Numbered from the stretch's first letter, positions 1 through 10,421 are shown. The stretch: 64,000 nucleotides of DNA from Gemmatimonadetes bacterium bin94 (GCA_002238865.1 MPNE01000008.1:62001-126000), one strand, 5' to 3'. Program-made: numbers and translations. Notes: generated by a model from the letters alone, not told the origin.

Positions 1-1261
1 TGTGGTCGACGGTCCTGCCTCCGTCGTAGGAGACGTGGAAGCTCGCGTCGCTTCCCATGATCACGCGCTGTGAGTCCTCGGGGTCGATCCACAGGGTCCT
101 CGTGTCTCCGAAGATCCCGGCGAAGAGTCTCCTGGGGGGCCAGTCGAGGTCATGCCAGGTCCTCCCCCCGTCCGTCGAGTTGGCCACCGCCACACCCGTC
201 ACGAAGAGCTTCCGGTCGTCGTTGGGGTCGACCCGGATCTGGCTGAAGTAGTAGGGACCCTTGCCGCTGACGTTGTCCTCGTCGGAGTTCATCCTGGTCC
301 ACGCGCGGCCGCCGTCGTCGGTGCGGTAGACCTCGCCGCCGATCGTCGGTACGCGCGCTCCCGGCTCCGCTCCTTCGTCCGGCGTCCAGTCCGGTGGCGG
401 GTTGGCGTTCTCGACAACCGCGTACACGATCTCGGGATCACGCAGGAAGATGTCGAGCCCGATCCGGCCGATCCGGTGCTCGGGAAGCCCACCCCTCAGC
501 CGCGCCCACGTCGACCCGCCGTCGGACGTCTTGTAGATGCCGCTCCCGGGCCCGCCGTTCACATACTGCCACGGCAACCTGACCTTGTCGTACGTGGCGG
601 CGTAGAGGATCTCGGGGTCCTGCGGATTGAGGACCAGGTCGATCACGCCGATCCGCTCGTCGATGTAGAGGACCTTCTCCCAGCTCTCTCCTCCGTCGGT
701 GGTCTTGAAGACACCTCTCTCCTCGTTCTCAGAGTAGAGGTGGCCCATCGACGCCACGTAGACGACTTCGGGATCGGTGGGATGGATGACGATCCTGGGG
801 ATGTGATGCGAGTCGGTCAGACCCATGTTGGTCCACGTCTCGCCGGCGTCGGTGGACCTGTAGACGCCGTCTCCCGCGTACGAGCTGCGCGACGTGAAGC
901 CGTCTCCGGTTCCCACCCACACGATGTCCGGGTTCGACCGGGCGATCGCGACGTCGCCGATCGAGAGCTTGCTCTGGTCGTCGAAGACGGGCCGGAACGT
1001 CGTACCGTTGTCGGTCGTCTTCCACAGCCCACCGTTCCAGAAACCCAGGTAGAATGTGTAGAGGTGTTCCCGCGCCGGAGACGCGGGAACCGCCAGGTCG
1101 GAGGTCCTCGCACCCATCCTGAACGGGCCGATGTTCCTGTACGCGAACGCGCGAACGAACTCCTCGTCGAAGCGGCTCCGGCTCTGCGCGTCGGCCCCGG
1201 GGGATCCGCTCAGGCCCGCCAGGACGGTCAACCCCATCAACAACGTGCGCTCGAATCTCAT
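1..1261 (-). CDS. VPS10/BNR-repeat glycosyl-hydrolase-like secreted protein (partial, runs off left edge)
   Basis: Minus-strand reading from ATG at 1261: MRFERTLLMGLTVLAGLSGSPGADAQSRSRFDEEFVRAFAYRNIGPFRMGARTSDLAV..., with repeated S/TTDGGxTW BNR motifs. Open to the window edge, so absent from the ORF track. Confidence 0.8.
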   Translation of the reverse strand, partial: MRFERTLLMGLTVLAGLSGSPGADAQSRSRFDEEFVRAFAYRNIGPFRMGARTSDLAVPASPAREHLYTFYLGFWNGGLWKTTDNGTTFRPVFDDQSKLSIGDVAIARSNPDIVWVGTGDGFTSRSSYAGDGVYRSTDAGETWTNMGLTDSHHIPRIVIHPTDPEVVYVASMGHLYSENEERGVFKTTDGGESWEKVLYIDERIGVIDLVLNPQDPEILYAATYDKVRLPWQYVNGGPGSGIYKTSDGGSTWARLRGGLPEHRIGRIGLDIFLRDPEIVYAVVENANPPPDWTPDEGAEPGARVPTIGGEVYRTDDGGRAWTRMNSDEDNVSGKGPYYFSQIRVDPNDDRKLFVTGVAVANSTDGGRTWHDLDWPPRRLFAGIFGDTRTLWIDPEDSQRVIMGSDASFHVSYDGGRTVDH

Positions 1262-2742
1262 CACTCCTCCTCATACTGTTGTCCGGATACGCGCCCCATC
1301 GGCCGCAGCTGGGACGGCACCTCGTCCAACGCCACGGGCCAGCGCGGGTGCCGCGCCGCCCGCACGTCGTCGATCTGTCCCACGACCACCGCGGTCATGG
1401 CGCCCGGATCGATGTACTCCACCGCCGCCGCGGTCACCTCTTCCGCCGTCACGGCGAGGACGGCGGCTGGCCATGCAATGAGGTAATCCAGCGATCCGCG
1501 CCGCACGGTCTCAACCGCGTACGTCGCCGCCGTGCGGCGGGCCCCGTCGAGCGACTCCTGCCACCGCCCCAACGCGAGGCCGCCTTTGGCCTGATCGAGC
1601 TCCTCACGGCTGGGCGCGCCGGCGGCCGTGCGGATTCGCGTCAACTCCGCGACCGAGTAGCGGATCAGCGGGCCCACGGACTCCGCACGGCTGCCGGTCC
1701 ATACATGCAGCACTCCGGCTCCGTCCGTGGCTTTCGGAAGGACGAGCATGGCCCGGTTGGTCAGCCCCCGGATTTCGCGCGTGGCGATGTTGAGGCGGAT
1801 GTTGACGACCTCTTCCAGCACCGCCACCGCCGCTTCGTCCTCCGGGGAGATCGCGGGCATGGCGTGCCCCAGCGCGGTCCACGACATGAACCCCGGCCGA
1901 TCGATCGTGTGAAGAGGCTGCGGCTGCGTCCGCGCCGCAGCGGCCGTTGGAGGGCGTGCGGCTGCCACGGGCCCGGTGCCCGGATCTGCCGCCCACCCCG
2001 CGGTCAGCTCCACCAGCGCGGCTTCCACCTCGTCGCGAGTGACGCCGCCGCCGACACCGAACACGACCGCCGCGGGCCGCAGCGCCCGCCGCCCGAGGGC
2101 CTGCACGGCATCGGCCCGGACGCGGACCTCCGGATCCGGCGGCGCGATGGGATGTCGCGCCACCAACGTCGTCAGTTCGGCCACCGCTCGCGCTCGGCCC
2201 CCGCCCCCACCCCGCCCACCGACGCGGCCGGCGGAGCCGCCAGACGCTCCCGGAGCGGGCTCCCGCACCGTGCCCACGACCGCCGTGAGCGCCGCGTGCC
2301 AGTCCTCGGCCATCACCTCGACGCTCAGGACCGTCACGTCGCGTTCCTGCGAGACCGCCGTGCTGGCGACGAGGCCGGGCCCGAGCCGTTCCCTCAATGT
2401 CCCGTCCAGGCCTCTCGAGACCGCCTGCGCCGCGCCGATCTCGCCGTCCTCCTCGAAATGGCTCCCGAGCGGCACCGCGGCGACAATCGTCACCAGAGGG
2501 TCGGCCGGGTCGGCGATGACATAGGCGCGCGCCCCGGACGGTGTCGTCAGCCGGGCCGACCCGGGGTCGACGGCCCGGAACCCGCTGTCCTCGAACTCCA
2601 ACTCGTCAGGATGGAGCCAGTCGTGCTCCAGCACCGGGCGCGAATGGCCGGGGAGCATCTCCGGCGCCCGTCCCTCCGGAGCACAGGACACGCACGCCAG
2701 GGTGGCGAGCATCGCCGTGGCGGTGGCCGAGGGGGCCCTCAT
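1261..2742 (-). CDS. M16-family peptidase-like protein lacking the HxxEH site (non-catalytic partner)
   Basis: 493 aa; signal/lipobox-like N-terminus (MLATLACVSC); M16-like architecture; the region equivalent to the zinc motif reads GSHFEEDGEIGAAQAVSR with no HxxEH. Confidence 0.7.
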   Translation of the reverse strand: MRAPSATATAMLATLACVSCAPEGRAPEMLPGHSRPVLEHDWLHPDELEFEDSGFRAVDPGSARLTTPSGARAYVIADPADPLVTIVAAVPLGSHFEEDGEIGAAQAVSRGLDGTLRERLGPGLVASTAVSQERDVTVLSVEVMAEDWHAALTAVVGTVREPAPGASGGSAGRVGGRGGGGGRARAVAELTTLVARHPIAPPDPEVRVRADAVQALGRRALRPAAVVFGVGGGVTRDEVEAALVELTAGWAADPGTGPVAAARPPTAAAARTQPQPLHTIDRPGFMSWTALGHAMPAISPEDEAAVAVLEEVVNIRLNIATREIRGLTNRAMLVLPKATDGAGVLHVWTGSRAESVGPLIRYSVAELTRIRTAAGAPSREELDQAKGGLALGRWQESLDGARRTAATYAVETVRRGSLDYLIAWPAAVLAVTAEEVTAAAVEYIDPGAMTAVVVGQIDDVRAARHPRWPVALDEVPSQLRPMGRVSGQQYEEE

Positions 2743-4379
2743 CGCCCCGCCGCGCCGGGGGTCGAGACCAGGTTGTCACGGGCCGGCGAGGGTGGACTGC
2801 GGCGCGTCGTGCCGACGACCCGGTTCCAGGGAACGAGGTATCGCTCGGCCACGCGCCGAATCTCCTCGACCGTGGTCCCTTGTCGCGCCTCGAAAAAGGT
2901 CCGCAGGGTACGCCAGTCGTCGCCCACGAAGAAGTCGCCGACCAGCGAAGCCAGGTCTCCACGGTGCGACCTGATCTGCTCCCACTGGAAGCGGAGCTCC
3001 CGCTTCGCGCGCGCCAGGCTCTCCTCCGCAACGTCGCTCCGCCGAAGCCGCTCGACCGCCCGCAGCGCGACCTCTTCCAGTGCTGGAAGGTCCTCGTCGC
3101 GCGCGGCACCGGCCTGCATGCTCAGCCTGGAGGGCGAGCCCGTCCGCGAGGCGCTCGCCCCCCAACTGGCCGGGGGGGCTCCTGACGCGCGCTGCTCCGT
3201 GGCCAGGAGGCCATCGGGGCCGCTCAGGAGCCGTGCGATCACGTCGAACGCGGGACGATCGGGGTGGCCGACGCCAGGGATCCGATGCCGCACGACGACC
3301 CGCGGGTCGAGCGGTTCGAGCCAATCGAATCTTACCGCGCCCCCCGGCGGCGGCTCGGCCGCGAAGTCCATTCCGGCCGGCGGCTCGGGCGCCCGCGGCA
3401 CGCGTCCGAAGTACTCCTCGGCGAGGAGCCGCACCTCATCCACGGTCACCGCGCCCACGAGCGTCAGGATCGCGTTGTTCGGCACGATGTACGCGTCGTA
3501 CATGCGGAGCACGCCCGCGCGGCTCCAGTAGTCGTGGTCGCGCATGTGGCCACCCGGGTGCAGGTAGATCGGGTGCAGCACGCCCGATGCGCCGTTGAGC
3601 GCCTCCTGGAAGCGGCCCGTTTCGGTGCGATTGAAGTTGAGGAACTGCTCCAGCACCGTGTACCGCTGCGCTTCGAACCCCCGCAGAATCGCGTTGACCA
3701 TGCGGTCCGCCTCGAGTCGGAAATACATCTCCAGACGGTTCTTCGGCAGATCGACCTCGATCCTCATGAGTTCGTTGCCGGTGTTGGCGGGGACCGGGTC
3801 CGTGTGGCGCATGAGGCCGCCGTGCTGACGATACCAGTTGTACTCCTGCCAGAAGATGCGATTCGCGGACTGCAGGTCTTCCAGCTCGTAGAGCCTTTGC
3901 CGCAGCCGGTCCATGGTGTCGGTCGTCGGCCACTCGGCCTCGTCGAAGAAGATCCGGCGCTCGCGCACCAGGTTGCGCTGTGCGTTCCGTTCCGCCAGCA
4001 GCGCTTGCTCGGCCTCATGGATCTCTTCGAGCAGCTGCCGGTCACGCACCGGATCCCTGACGCCGATCGTGGTCGTGCCCTGGTGGATGACGTGCTCGAG
4101 GAAGTGCGTGGACCCGTGTTCCCCCAGGTTCTCCTGAAGCGCGCCGACGCGGTACCAGAGGGAGGCTGCCACACGCGGCACGCGATGGTCCTCGACGACG
4201 ACGATCCGGAACCCGTTGCCGAGCACCAGTTCCTGGACTTCGATCCCCAGCGCCGGCCACCGCTCGGACCGCACCTCGGTCGTGGCCTCGACGCCTGCCG
4301 GCGCCGGCTGGCCCCGCGCGCACGCCGTTGTCGCGGCGGCAGCGGCCACACAGATTGTGACCATGCGAGGGCGTCTCAT
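2739..4379 (-). CDS. M16-family zinc metallopeptidase (insulinase/MPP-beta-like)
   Basis: Contains GEHGSTHFLEHVIHQGT (HxxEH). ORF extends to 4718, but the signal-like start MRRPRMVTICVAAAAATTACARG at 4379 is preferred. Confidence 0.8.
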   Translation of the reverse strand: MRRPRMVTICVAAAAATTACARGQPAPAGVEATTEVRSERWPALGIEVQELVLGNGFRIVVVEDHRVPRVAASLWYRVGALQENLGEHGSTHFLEHVIHQGTTTIGVRDPVRDRQLLEEIHEAEQALLAERNAQRNLVRERRIFFDEAEWPTTDTMDRLRQRLYELEDLQSANRIFWQEYNWYRQHGGLMRHTDPVPANTGNELMRIEVDLPKNRLEMYFRLEADRMVNAILRGFEAQRYTVLEQFLNFNRTETGRFQEALNGASGVLHPIYLHPGGHMRDHDYWSRAGVLRMYDAYIVPNNAILTLVGAVTVDEVRLLAEEYFGRVPRAPEPPAGMDFAAEPPPGGAVRFDWLEPLDPRVVVRHRIPGVGHPDRPAFDVIARLLSGPDGLLATEQRASGAPPASWGASASRTGSPSRLSMQAGAARDEDLPALEEVALRAVERLRRSDVAEESLARAKRELRFQWEQIRSHRGDLASLVGDFFVGDDWRTLRTFFEARQGTTVEEIRRVAERYLVPWNRVVGTTRRSPPSPARDNLVSTPGAAGR

Positions 4380-4626
4380 TTTCCCATGGGGCGCTCCAGC
4401 CCGGTGAGGCGCCGTCCCCGACGGCATCACGCGTAAGGGGTCGCACGCCGCTGCGTCCGATATAGGTCCAGCGGGATCCACGGACAAGTGCGCCCTCGGC
4501 TCGCATCTCTTGCCGGCCCCCACCCCCGGCCCTAACAGTCCGTGGACAAACCCCGCGTCAGCACCGAGGGCGGCAAGGCGCCGTGCCGGCAAGGCGCGCC
4601 GAGGGAGAATAGTGCCAACCTGCGCC

Positions 4627-7017
4627 ATGACCCGGCTCCGCATCTGCGCCGCGGTGTCGCTTCTTGCATGCGGCGCCGAGAGGGACGCCGAGGGTGCTCC
4701 CTCCGACCCGGCCTTCACGGGAAGCGGTGCCTGCGTGTCCTGCCATTCGGCCCAGGCGGAGCTGTGGACCGGGTCGCATCACGACCTCGCGATGCAGGAG
4801 GCCACCCCCGAGACCGTCCTGGGCGACTTCGCGGGAGCGCGCTTCGATGGTGCCGAGTCGACCTGGATGTTCTCACGCAGCGACGAGGTGTTTCTTGCTC
4901 GGATGGAGGCTCTCGAGGAGACGCCGGGGGAGTACCGCGTCGCGTACACCTTTGGGGCCATCCCCCTCCAGCAATACCTTGTCGAGTTCCCGGGGGGGCG
5001 GTACCAGGTGCTTCCAATCGCGTGGGACTCGCGCCCGGCCGACGAGGGCGGACAGCGCTGGTTCGACATGCGGACCGAGGACGCGACCGCCGCACGGGAC
5101 GCGGGGAACACCACCGTCCAGGCCGCGGGGAGCACCCCCGCACAAGCCGCGGACAGGTCCGCCCCTTCCGACGCCCCGCATTGGACCGGGCGCGAGCTGA
5201 ACTGGAACTCGATGTGCGCCGAGTGCCACTCGACGGGAGTGCGCAAGAACTACTCGCCGGCATCGGATCGCTTCTCGACCGAGTGGGCTGAGCTGGACGT
5301 AGCCTGCGAGGCGTGCCACGGGCCCGGGTCGGACCATGTGGCCTGGGCCGTGACCCTCGACCGCGGCCCTCCCCGGCCCGCCGCGCCGTCGGCCGACACG
5401 AATCCCCGGCTCCTCGTTCGATTCGAGCCGCACGATCCGGGCATCTGGAGGCTGGACCCCGGGACGGGAACCGCCCGTCCCCTCACGAGGCCCGATCCCG
5501 ACGGACAACTGGACGCCTGCGGCCGCTGTCACGCTCGCCGCTCCACCATCTCCACGCGGTACCGGCACGGCCCAGCACTCCCCGACTCGCACCAACCCGC
5601 GCTGCTGGAAGAGGGACTCTACTTCGCGGACGGGCAGATTCGGGACGAGGTCTACGTCTGGGGCTCGTTCGTGCAGAGCGCCATGTACCGCGCGGGCGTC
5701 ACCTGCAACGACTGTCACGATGCGCACTCGTTGCGCCTCCGGGGCGAAGGGAACGCCGTCTGCGCGCAGTGTCACGCCCCGTCCTCGTTCGACACCGTCA
5801 ACCACCACTTCCACGAGGCGGGGACGGAGGGAGCCCTCTGCGTCTCCTGCCATATGCCCGCGCGCACCTACATGGTTGTCGACCCGAGGCGCGACCATTC
5901 CTTCCGCGTCCCGGATCCCGAGGTCTCGGAGGCCGTGGGTGCGCCGGACCCGTGCACGAGCTGCCATACCGGAATGACGGGCGCGGCGGCGGCCATCGAA
6001 ATCGCCGAGCGGCTGGAAGGTGTCTCGATCAGGCGCACGCGGCACCACGCCGAGGCGATCGCAGCCGCCCGGAGAGGAGATCCGCAGAGCCTGCCCGGCT
6101 TGTACACTCTGCTGCGCGATCCGCAGACTCCCTCCATCACCAAGGCGACGGCGCTGACGCTCCTGGGGTCGGACCCGAGCCCGGAACGCGCAGCCGCGGT
6201 GCGGCGAGGCACGAGCGATCCCGACCCGATCGTGCGCCTGGGGGCCCTGCGGGGCATCCGGCTGTCCCCCACTCGTGAACTCGCGGCTTTGGCGGCGCCT
6301 CTCCTGGAGGATCCCGTGCGTGCGGTGCGTCTGGCAGCCGTCGAGGCGGTGGCTCCCTTTGCCGGACCCCCTGCGTTCGAAGGTCCGTCGCTCGGACCGC
6401 AGCTCGATTCCGCGCTCGCCGAGGGTCTGACCGCGTACCGCGACGCCCAACTCGCCCACCAGGAGCGCCCGGAGGCGCAATTGAATCTGGCGTGGCTGGC
6501 GACGCTCGAAGGCGCATACGACGACGCGGAGGGGGCCCTGCGGAGGGCGATCGTCCTGGACCCCACCTTCGTGCCCGCATACGTCACCCTCGCGGACCTC
6601 TACCAACGCACCGGACGCGACCCCGAGGGCGAACCGCTTCTTCGGTCCGCGCTCGACCTCTCCCCTCGATCGGCGGACGCACATCACGCGCTGGGGCTCC
6701 ACCTCGTTCGCAGCGGTCGTGCCGGCGAGGCAATGGCGTCGCTACGGCGCGCCGCGGAGCTGGATTCCCGGGGTACCCGTCATACCTACGTGTACGCGGT
6801 GGCGCTCCAGTCGGCAGGTGATACGGCGACAGCCCGGACCGTGCTGGAGCTGGCGCTGGACCGACACCCTCGCGACCGGGACCTGTTGGTCGCCCTGGCC
6901 GTGCTCCATCGCGACGCGGGCAGAAGCGAAGAGGCGCTGCAGTACGCGCGAGCGCTGGTGGAGGCCCACCCCCACGACCCGGCGGGTCCGGCTCTGATCG
7001 CGGAGCTGGACCGCTGA
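4627..7017 (+). CDS. Octaheme c-type cytochrome lipoprotein with HEAT-like and TPR C-terminal region
   Basis: Eight CxxCH motifs (CVSCH, CAECH, CEACH, CGRCH, CNDCH, CAQCH, CVSCH, CTSCH); lipobox LLACGA after start MTRLRICAAVSLLACGA; TPR-like repeats in the last third. Confidence 0.88.
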   Translation: MTRLRICAAVSLLACGAERDAEGAPSDPAFTGSGACVSCHSAQAELWTGSHHDLAMQEATPETVLGDFAGARFDGAESTWMFSRSDEVFLARMEALEETPGEYRVAYTFGAIPLQQYLVEFPGGRYQVLPIAWDSRPADEGGQRWFDMRTEDATAARDAGNTTVQAAGSTPAQAADRSAPSDAPHWTGRELNWNSMCAECHSTGVRKNYSPASDRFSTEWAELDVACEACHGPGSDHVAWAVTLDRGPPRPAAPSADTNPRLLVRFEPHDPGIWRLDPGTGTARPLTRPDPDGQLDACGRCHARRSTISTRYRHGPALPDSHQPALLEEGLYFADGQIRDEVYVWGSFVQSAMYRAGVTCNDCHDAHSLRLRGEGNAVCAQCHAPSSFDTVNHHFHEAGTEGALCVSCHMPARTYMVVDPRRDHSFRVPDPEVSEAVGAPDPCTSCHTGMTGAAAAIEIAERLEGVSIRRTRHHAEAIAAARRGDPQSLPGLYTLLRDPQTPSITKATALTLLGSDPSPERAAAVRRGTSDPDPIVRLGALRGIRLSPTRELAALAAPLLEDPVRAVRLAAVEAVAPFAGPPAFEGPSLGPQLDSALAEGLTAYRDAQLAHQERPEAQLNLAWLATLEGAYDDAEGALRRAIVLDPTFVPAYVTLADLYQRTGRDPEGEPLLRSALDLSPRSADAHHALGLHLVRSGRAGEAMASLRRAAELDSRGTRHTYVYAVALQSAGDTATARTVLELALDRHPRDRDLLVALAVLHRDAGRSEEALQYARALVEAHPHDPAGPALIAELDR

Positions 7018-7035
7018 CGGCCATGGCCGGCGCGA

Positions 7036-8646
7036 TCAGAGGCCGCCCGGCTCCCTGGCGCCGCTGGAGGCCGTGGAGCCAACTGCGTCCCCTGAGCCGT
7101 CCCGGTCCCCTGAACCGTCCCGATCCCTCGCTGCCTCAGCCGCCAGAATCGGCTCCAGCCAGCGGGCGAGCATCGCCAACGTGTCGGCGTAGACCCGGTC
7201 CCCCACGAGATTGACCCGCTCTTCCGGGTCGACGGCGTGATCGTAGAGCTCACCGCTCCCGTCCCGATACCGGATGTAGCGCCACCGATCCGTACGAACC
7301 GTGTGCTGACCGCTGGCCGCCGTCGAGATCGCCGGGCGGTCCCTGGGCCGCGCGGGATCCAGGAACCAGGGTGCCAAACTTCCGCCTTCGAATTCGTGGC
7401 CCGGGGCGGGCACGCCGGCCAGCTCCACGAGTGTGGGATAGATATCCAGCAGGTCGACCGCGCGCGCCGACCGCGTGCCGGGCTGCACCCGACCAGGCGC
7501 CACGACCATGAACGGCACCCGTGTGGATTCCTCCCAGAGGGTGAACTTCTCCCACGTCTCGCGCTCGCCGAGATGGAAGCCGTGGTCGGACCAGAGCACG
7601 ATGATCGTGTTGTCCGCGCGGCCGCTCGCCTCCAGCGCATCAAGGAGACGTCCGACCTGGGCGTCGGCGAAGCTGATCGACGCCATGTACCCCTGCACCG
7701 CCCGGGCCCACTCGCCGTTGGCCTCGATCCAGCGGTGCCATTCCCTGCGCTCCGCCCCCATCCTTTGCCCGGCGTCCGGCAGGCCCTCGCGCCAGTCCCC
7801 CGGCTCGGGCAACCGGATGTCGCTCAGAGGGTACAGGTCGAAGAACTCCTCCGGCACGAACCACGGGATGTGCGGTCTGAAGATCCCCACGGCCAGAAAC
7901 AACGGCTGCTCGTGCTCTCGGCCCAGCTGGTCCACCGCCCAGTCGGTGACCTGTTCATCCGGGAAGGGCTCGCCGGCCGGGAAGGGCGCCCAGTCCATGT
8001 AGTACGGCACATCGATCTCGGACAGCTCCCCGGCCCCCGCCGCGATCCTCTCCCACTCGTACAGCCAGAATCCCTGCTCATCCACCGTCCGCACCGTTCC
8101 CTCGGGGAAGCGCGCATCGGGCATCTGCTGGTCGAGCGAAGGATGGAACTCGTCCCAGGCGTTCACGTCGTTCTGGTCCACCCCGTAGTCGCCGTTCAGC
8201 CAGGACAGCGCGTGGAAGATCTTCCCCGTCCCCAGCGTGCGGTAGCCGTTGGCCCGGAAGTGCGCGGGGAGCGTAGCCACACCCTGGAGGGCCGGCGCTT
8301 CGTACCAGAGCGTCCTGAGGTCGTAGACGCCCGAGGTCGACGGCCGCACCCCCGTCAGCACCGCGATCCGGGAAGGGTTGCACGAGACGGCGGGCACGTG
8401 CGCGTTCGTGAAGGTCATCCCCTGCTCGGCCAGACGCTCCAGGCTGGGCGTGTGAACCGTCCCAGGGTACCCGCCCAGCGGCGTGATCCAGTCGTTCATG
8501 TCGTCGATGGCGATGAAGAGGACGTCGGGCCGGTCCGCTTCTTCGCCCGGCGCGCGCTCGTCGGGGCTTACGCAGGCATGGCTCGCCAGCAGGAGGACCA
8601 GCGCCGCCGCCGCGGGCGACCAGCGGTGAAGGAGGAGGAGGCTCAT
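7036..8646 (-). CDS. Sulfatase (iduronate-2-sulfatase-like, Cys-type)
   Basis: VLFIAIDDMNDW and VSCNPSRIAVLTG (CxPxR FGly motif); lipoprotein-like signal. Confidence 0.88.
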   Translation of the reverse strand: MSLLLLHRWSPAAAALVLLLASHACVSPDERAPGEEADRPDVLFIAIDDMNDWITPLGGYPGTVHTPSLERLAEQGMTFTNAHVPAVSCNPSRIAVLTGVRPSTSGVYDLRTLWYEAPALQGVATLPAHFRANGYRTLGTGKIFHALSWLNGDYGVDQNDVNAWDEFHPSLDQQMPDARFPEGTVRTVDEQGFWLYEWERIAAGAGELSEIDVPYYMDWAPFPAGEPFPDEQVTDWAVDQLGREHEQPLFLAVGIFRPHIPWFVPEEFFDLYPLSDIRLPEPGDWREGLPDAGQRMGAERREWHRWIEANGEWARAVQGYMASISFADAQVGRLLDALEASGRADNTIIVLWSDHGFHLGERETWEKFTLWEESTRVPFMVVAPGRVQPGTRSARAVDLLDIYPTLVELAGVPAPGHEFEGGSLAPWFLDPARPRDRPAISTAASGQHTVRTDRWRYIRYRDGSGELYDHAVDPEERVNLVGDRVYADTLAMLARWLEPILAAEAARDRDGSGDRDGSGDAVGSTASSGAREPGGL

Positions 8647-8689
8647 CCGTGTGCCGTCATTGCTTCATCATCGTTTCATCATCGTCCGA

Positions 8690-10225
8690 TCAGCGGTCCA
8701 CCACCGAGAACGCTGGCGGCCACTCGGGCGAAAACACCCGAATTTGCTCGGAGAGCTCCTCGCGCACGCCAAGGTAGTCACCGTCTCCGAAGCGGTTGAT
8801 CAGCTCGTAGGGGTCGTCCTCCAGGTCGTACAGATCGCCCTCGCCGTCGTGGGGGTAGAGCCCCAGCTTCCACCGGTCCGTCACGATCGAAACGTTGCCG
8901 CGGACCTCGATGAAGACCTCATCCTGCACCGACCCCTCCGCTTCCTCGAGGAGCGGCGTGAGGTCGCGGCCCTCCATCTCGTCGGGAAGGGGCGCTCCGG
9001 CCAGAGAGAGGATCGTCGGCATGAGATCGACGTGGGCGGTAAATCCGTTCCGCACCCCCGGCTCGACACGATCGGGATGGCGCACGACGAGCGGCACCCT
9101 TGCCGAAGCATCGTAGTGGGTGCCCTTGTGGATCAGATCGTGATCGCCCAGGTGGGAGCCGTGATCACTGGTCCAGAGGATGACCGTCTCGTCCAGCTCG
9201 CCGCGCCGCTCCAGGGCCTGGATGACACGGCCGACCTGCTCGTCGATAAAGGTCAGATTCCCGTAGTGGCCGGCGCGGATGGCATGGATGATCTGGTCCC
9301 GGCGCGGGTAGTCGGAGTCGATCCGCCGTGCGATCTCCCCCGTGTAGTTGAAGCGCAGCCGGGTGTGATCGGTGGGCTTGGTGGCGAGTTCGCCCGGGAA
9401 GGTGTGCCCCAGCGGCAGGTCCATCTCCTTGTACGGAGCCGAGCAGCGGGCCGGCGGATCCCAGGGATTGTGGGGACCGTTGAACGACACCCAGAAGAAC
9501 CACGGTTCCTTTAGCTCGCTCCGCTCGACGATCTCGAGCGCGCGCGCTCCCACGTAGGCGTCGATGTGCCAGGACTCGTCCCACGGCCAGTCGTAGACGT
9601 GGGGCATGGGCGCCTCGACTCCCATCCGCAGATAGTCGTCGCGCTCGAGTCCCCGCTCCGCCAGAAAGGCGGCGTAGTCGTCCTGTTGCCCGGCGGCCCC
9701 GAAGTTGCCCTTCCGGTCGGCAGACACCCAGCGGTCGAAGCCGCCCAGCGGTCTGTCGTCGGGGAAGCCGAGGTGAAGCTTGCCCACCGCCGTGGTCTGA
9801 TAGCCTCGGCCGGCAAGTTCTTCCATGAGCACGGGACTCGTCTCCGGCACCCACCCGCCGACGTTTTCCCACTTGCCGTGGGTGTGAGGATACTGGCCGG
9901 TGATCCAGGTGTTGCGCGCCGGGATGCAGATGGGCCCCGTCGAATAGTGTCGTCGAAAGACCGCTCCCTCGCGGGACAGGCGGTCGAGTGTGGGCATTTC
10001 CAGGAAACGATGGCCGATCGCGGGGACATCCATGCCGCTCTGGTAGTCCGTCGTGATCAGCAGGACATTAGGGCGGTCGACGGGCTGGCGGCTTGCTCTT
10101 CCGGCGTCGCCCTCGGAGGGCGGGGGGCCTTCGGGCACACATCGCACAAGCGCAAGCGCCATCGCGCCCAAGCCGGCCTGCTCGAGGAAGCCTCGCCGGG
10201 AACTCGTCATGCCACTCTCATCCAT
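8690..10225 (-). CDS. Sulfatase (Cys-type) with Tat-like signal
   Basis: SSRRGFLEQAGLGAMALALV signal; PNVLLITTDYQSGMD; ICIPARNTWITGQYPHTHG (CxPxR). Confidence 0.87.
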   Translation of the reverse strand: MDESGMTSSRRGFLEQAGLGAMALALVRCVPEGPPPSEGDAGRASRQPVDRPNVLLITTDYQSGMDVPAIGHRFLEMPTLDRLSREGAVFRRHYSTGPICIPARNTWITGQYPHTHGKWENVGGWVPETSPVLMEELAGRGYQTTAVGKLHLGFPDDRPLGGFDRWVSADRKGNFGAAGQQDDYAAFLAERGLERDDYLRMGVEAPMPHVYDWPWDESWHIDAYVGARALEIVERSELKEPWFFWVSFNGPHNPWDPPARCSAPYKEMDLPLGHTFPGELATKPTDHTRLRFNYTGEIARRIDSDYPRRDQIIHAIRAGHYGNLTFIDEQVGRVIQALERRGELDETVILWTSDHGSHLGDHDLIHKGTHYDASARVPLVVRHPDRVEPGVRNGFTAHVDLMPTILSLAGAPLPDEMEGRDLTPLLEEAEGSVQDEVFIEVRGNVSIVTDRWKLGLYPHDGEGDLYDLEDDPYELINRFGDGDYLGVREELSEQIRVFSPEWPPAFSVVDR

Positions 10226-10421
10226 CTACGGACCCACCCGCCCGACACTGACGCGGGTTTGGACCACCAGAAATATCACACGGCGCGTTCCGCCGACAGG
10301 CCCGGGTCTCGTGGAGTCTCTCGAAATGACCAACACGTCGGTGCCCGCCGACTGTCCGACCGCCGCCCATGGACGTAATGTGTACCCGGTGGAATCCGCA
10401 CTCCGAGGGCAGGAGGCCCCA

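Noticed and set aside
152-1486. 444-aa plus-strand ORF
   Set aside because: Arg/Pro/Val-rich antisense shadow of the BNR-repeat gene read on the minus strand; no recognisable domain.
1279-3531. 750-aa plus-strand ORF
   Set aside because: Antisense of the two M16 genes in high-GC DNA; low-complexity Arg-rich translation.
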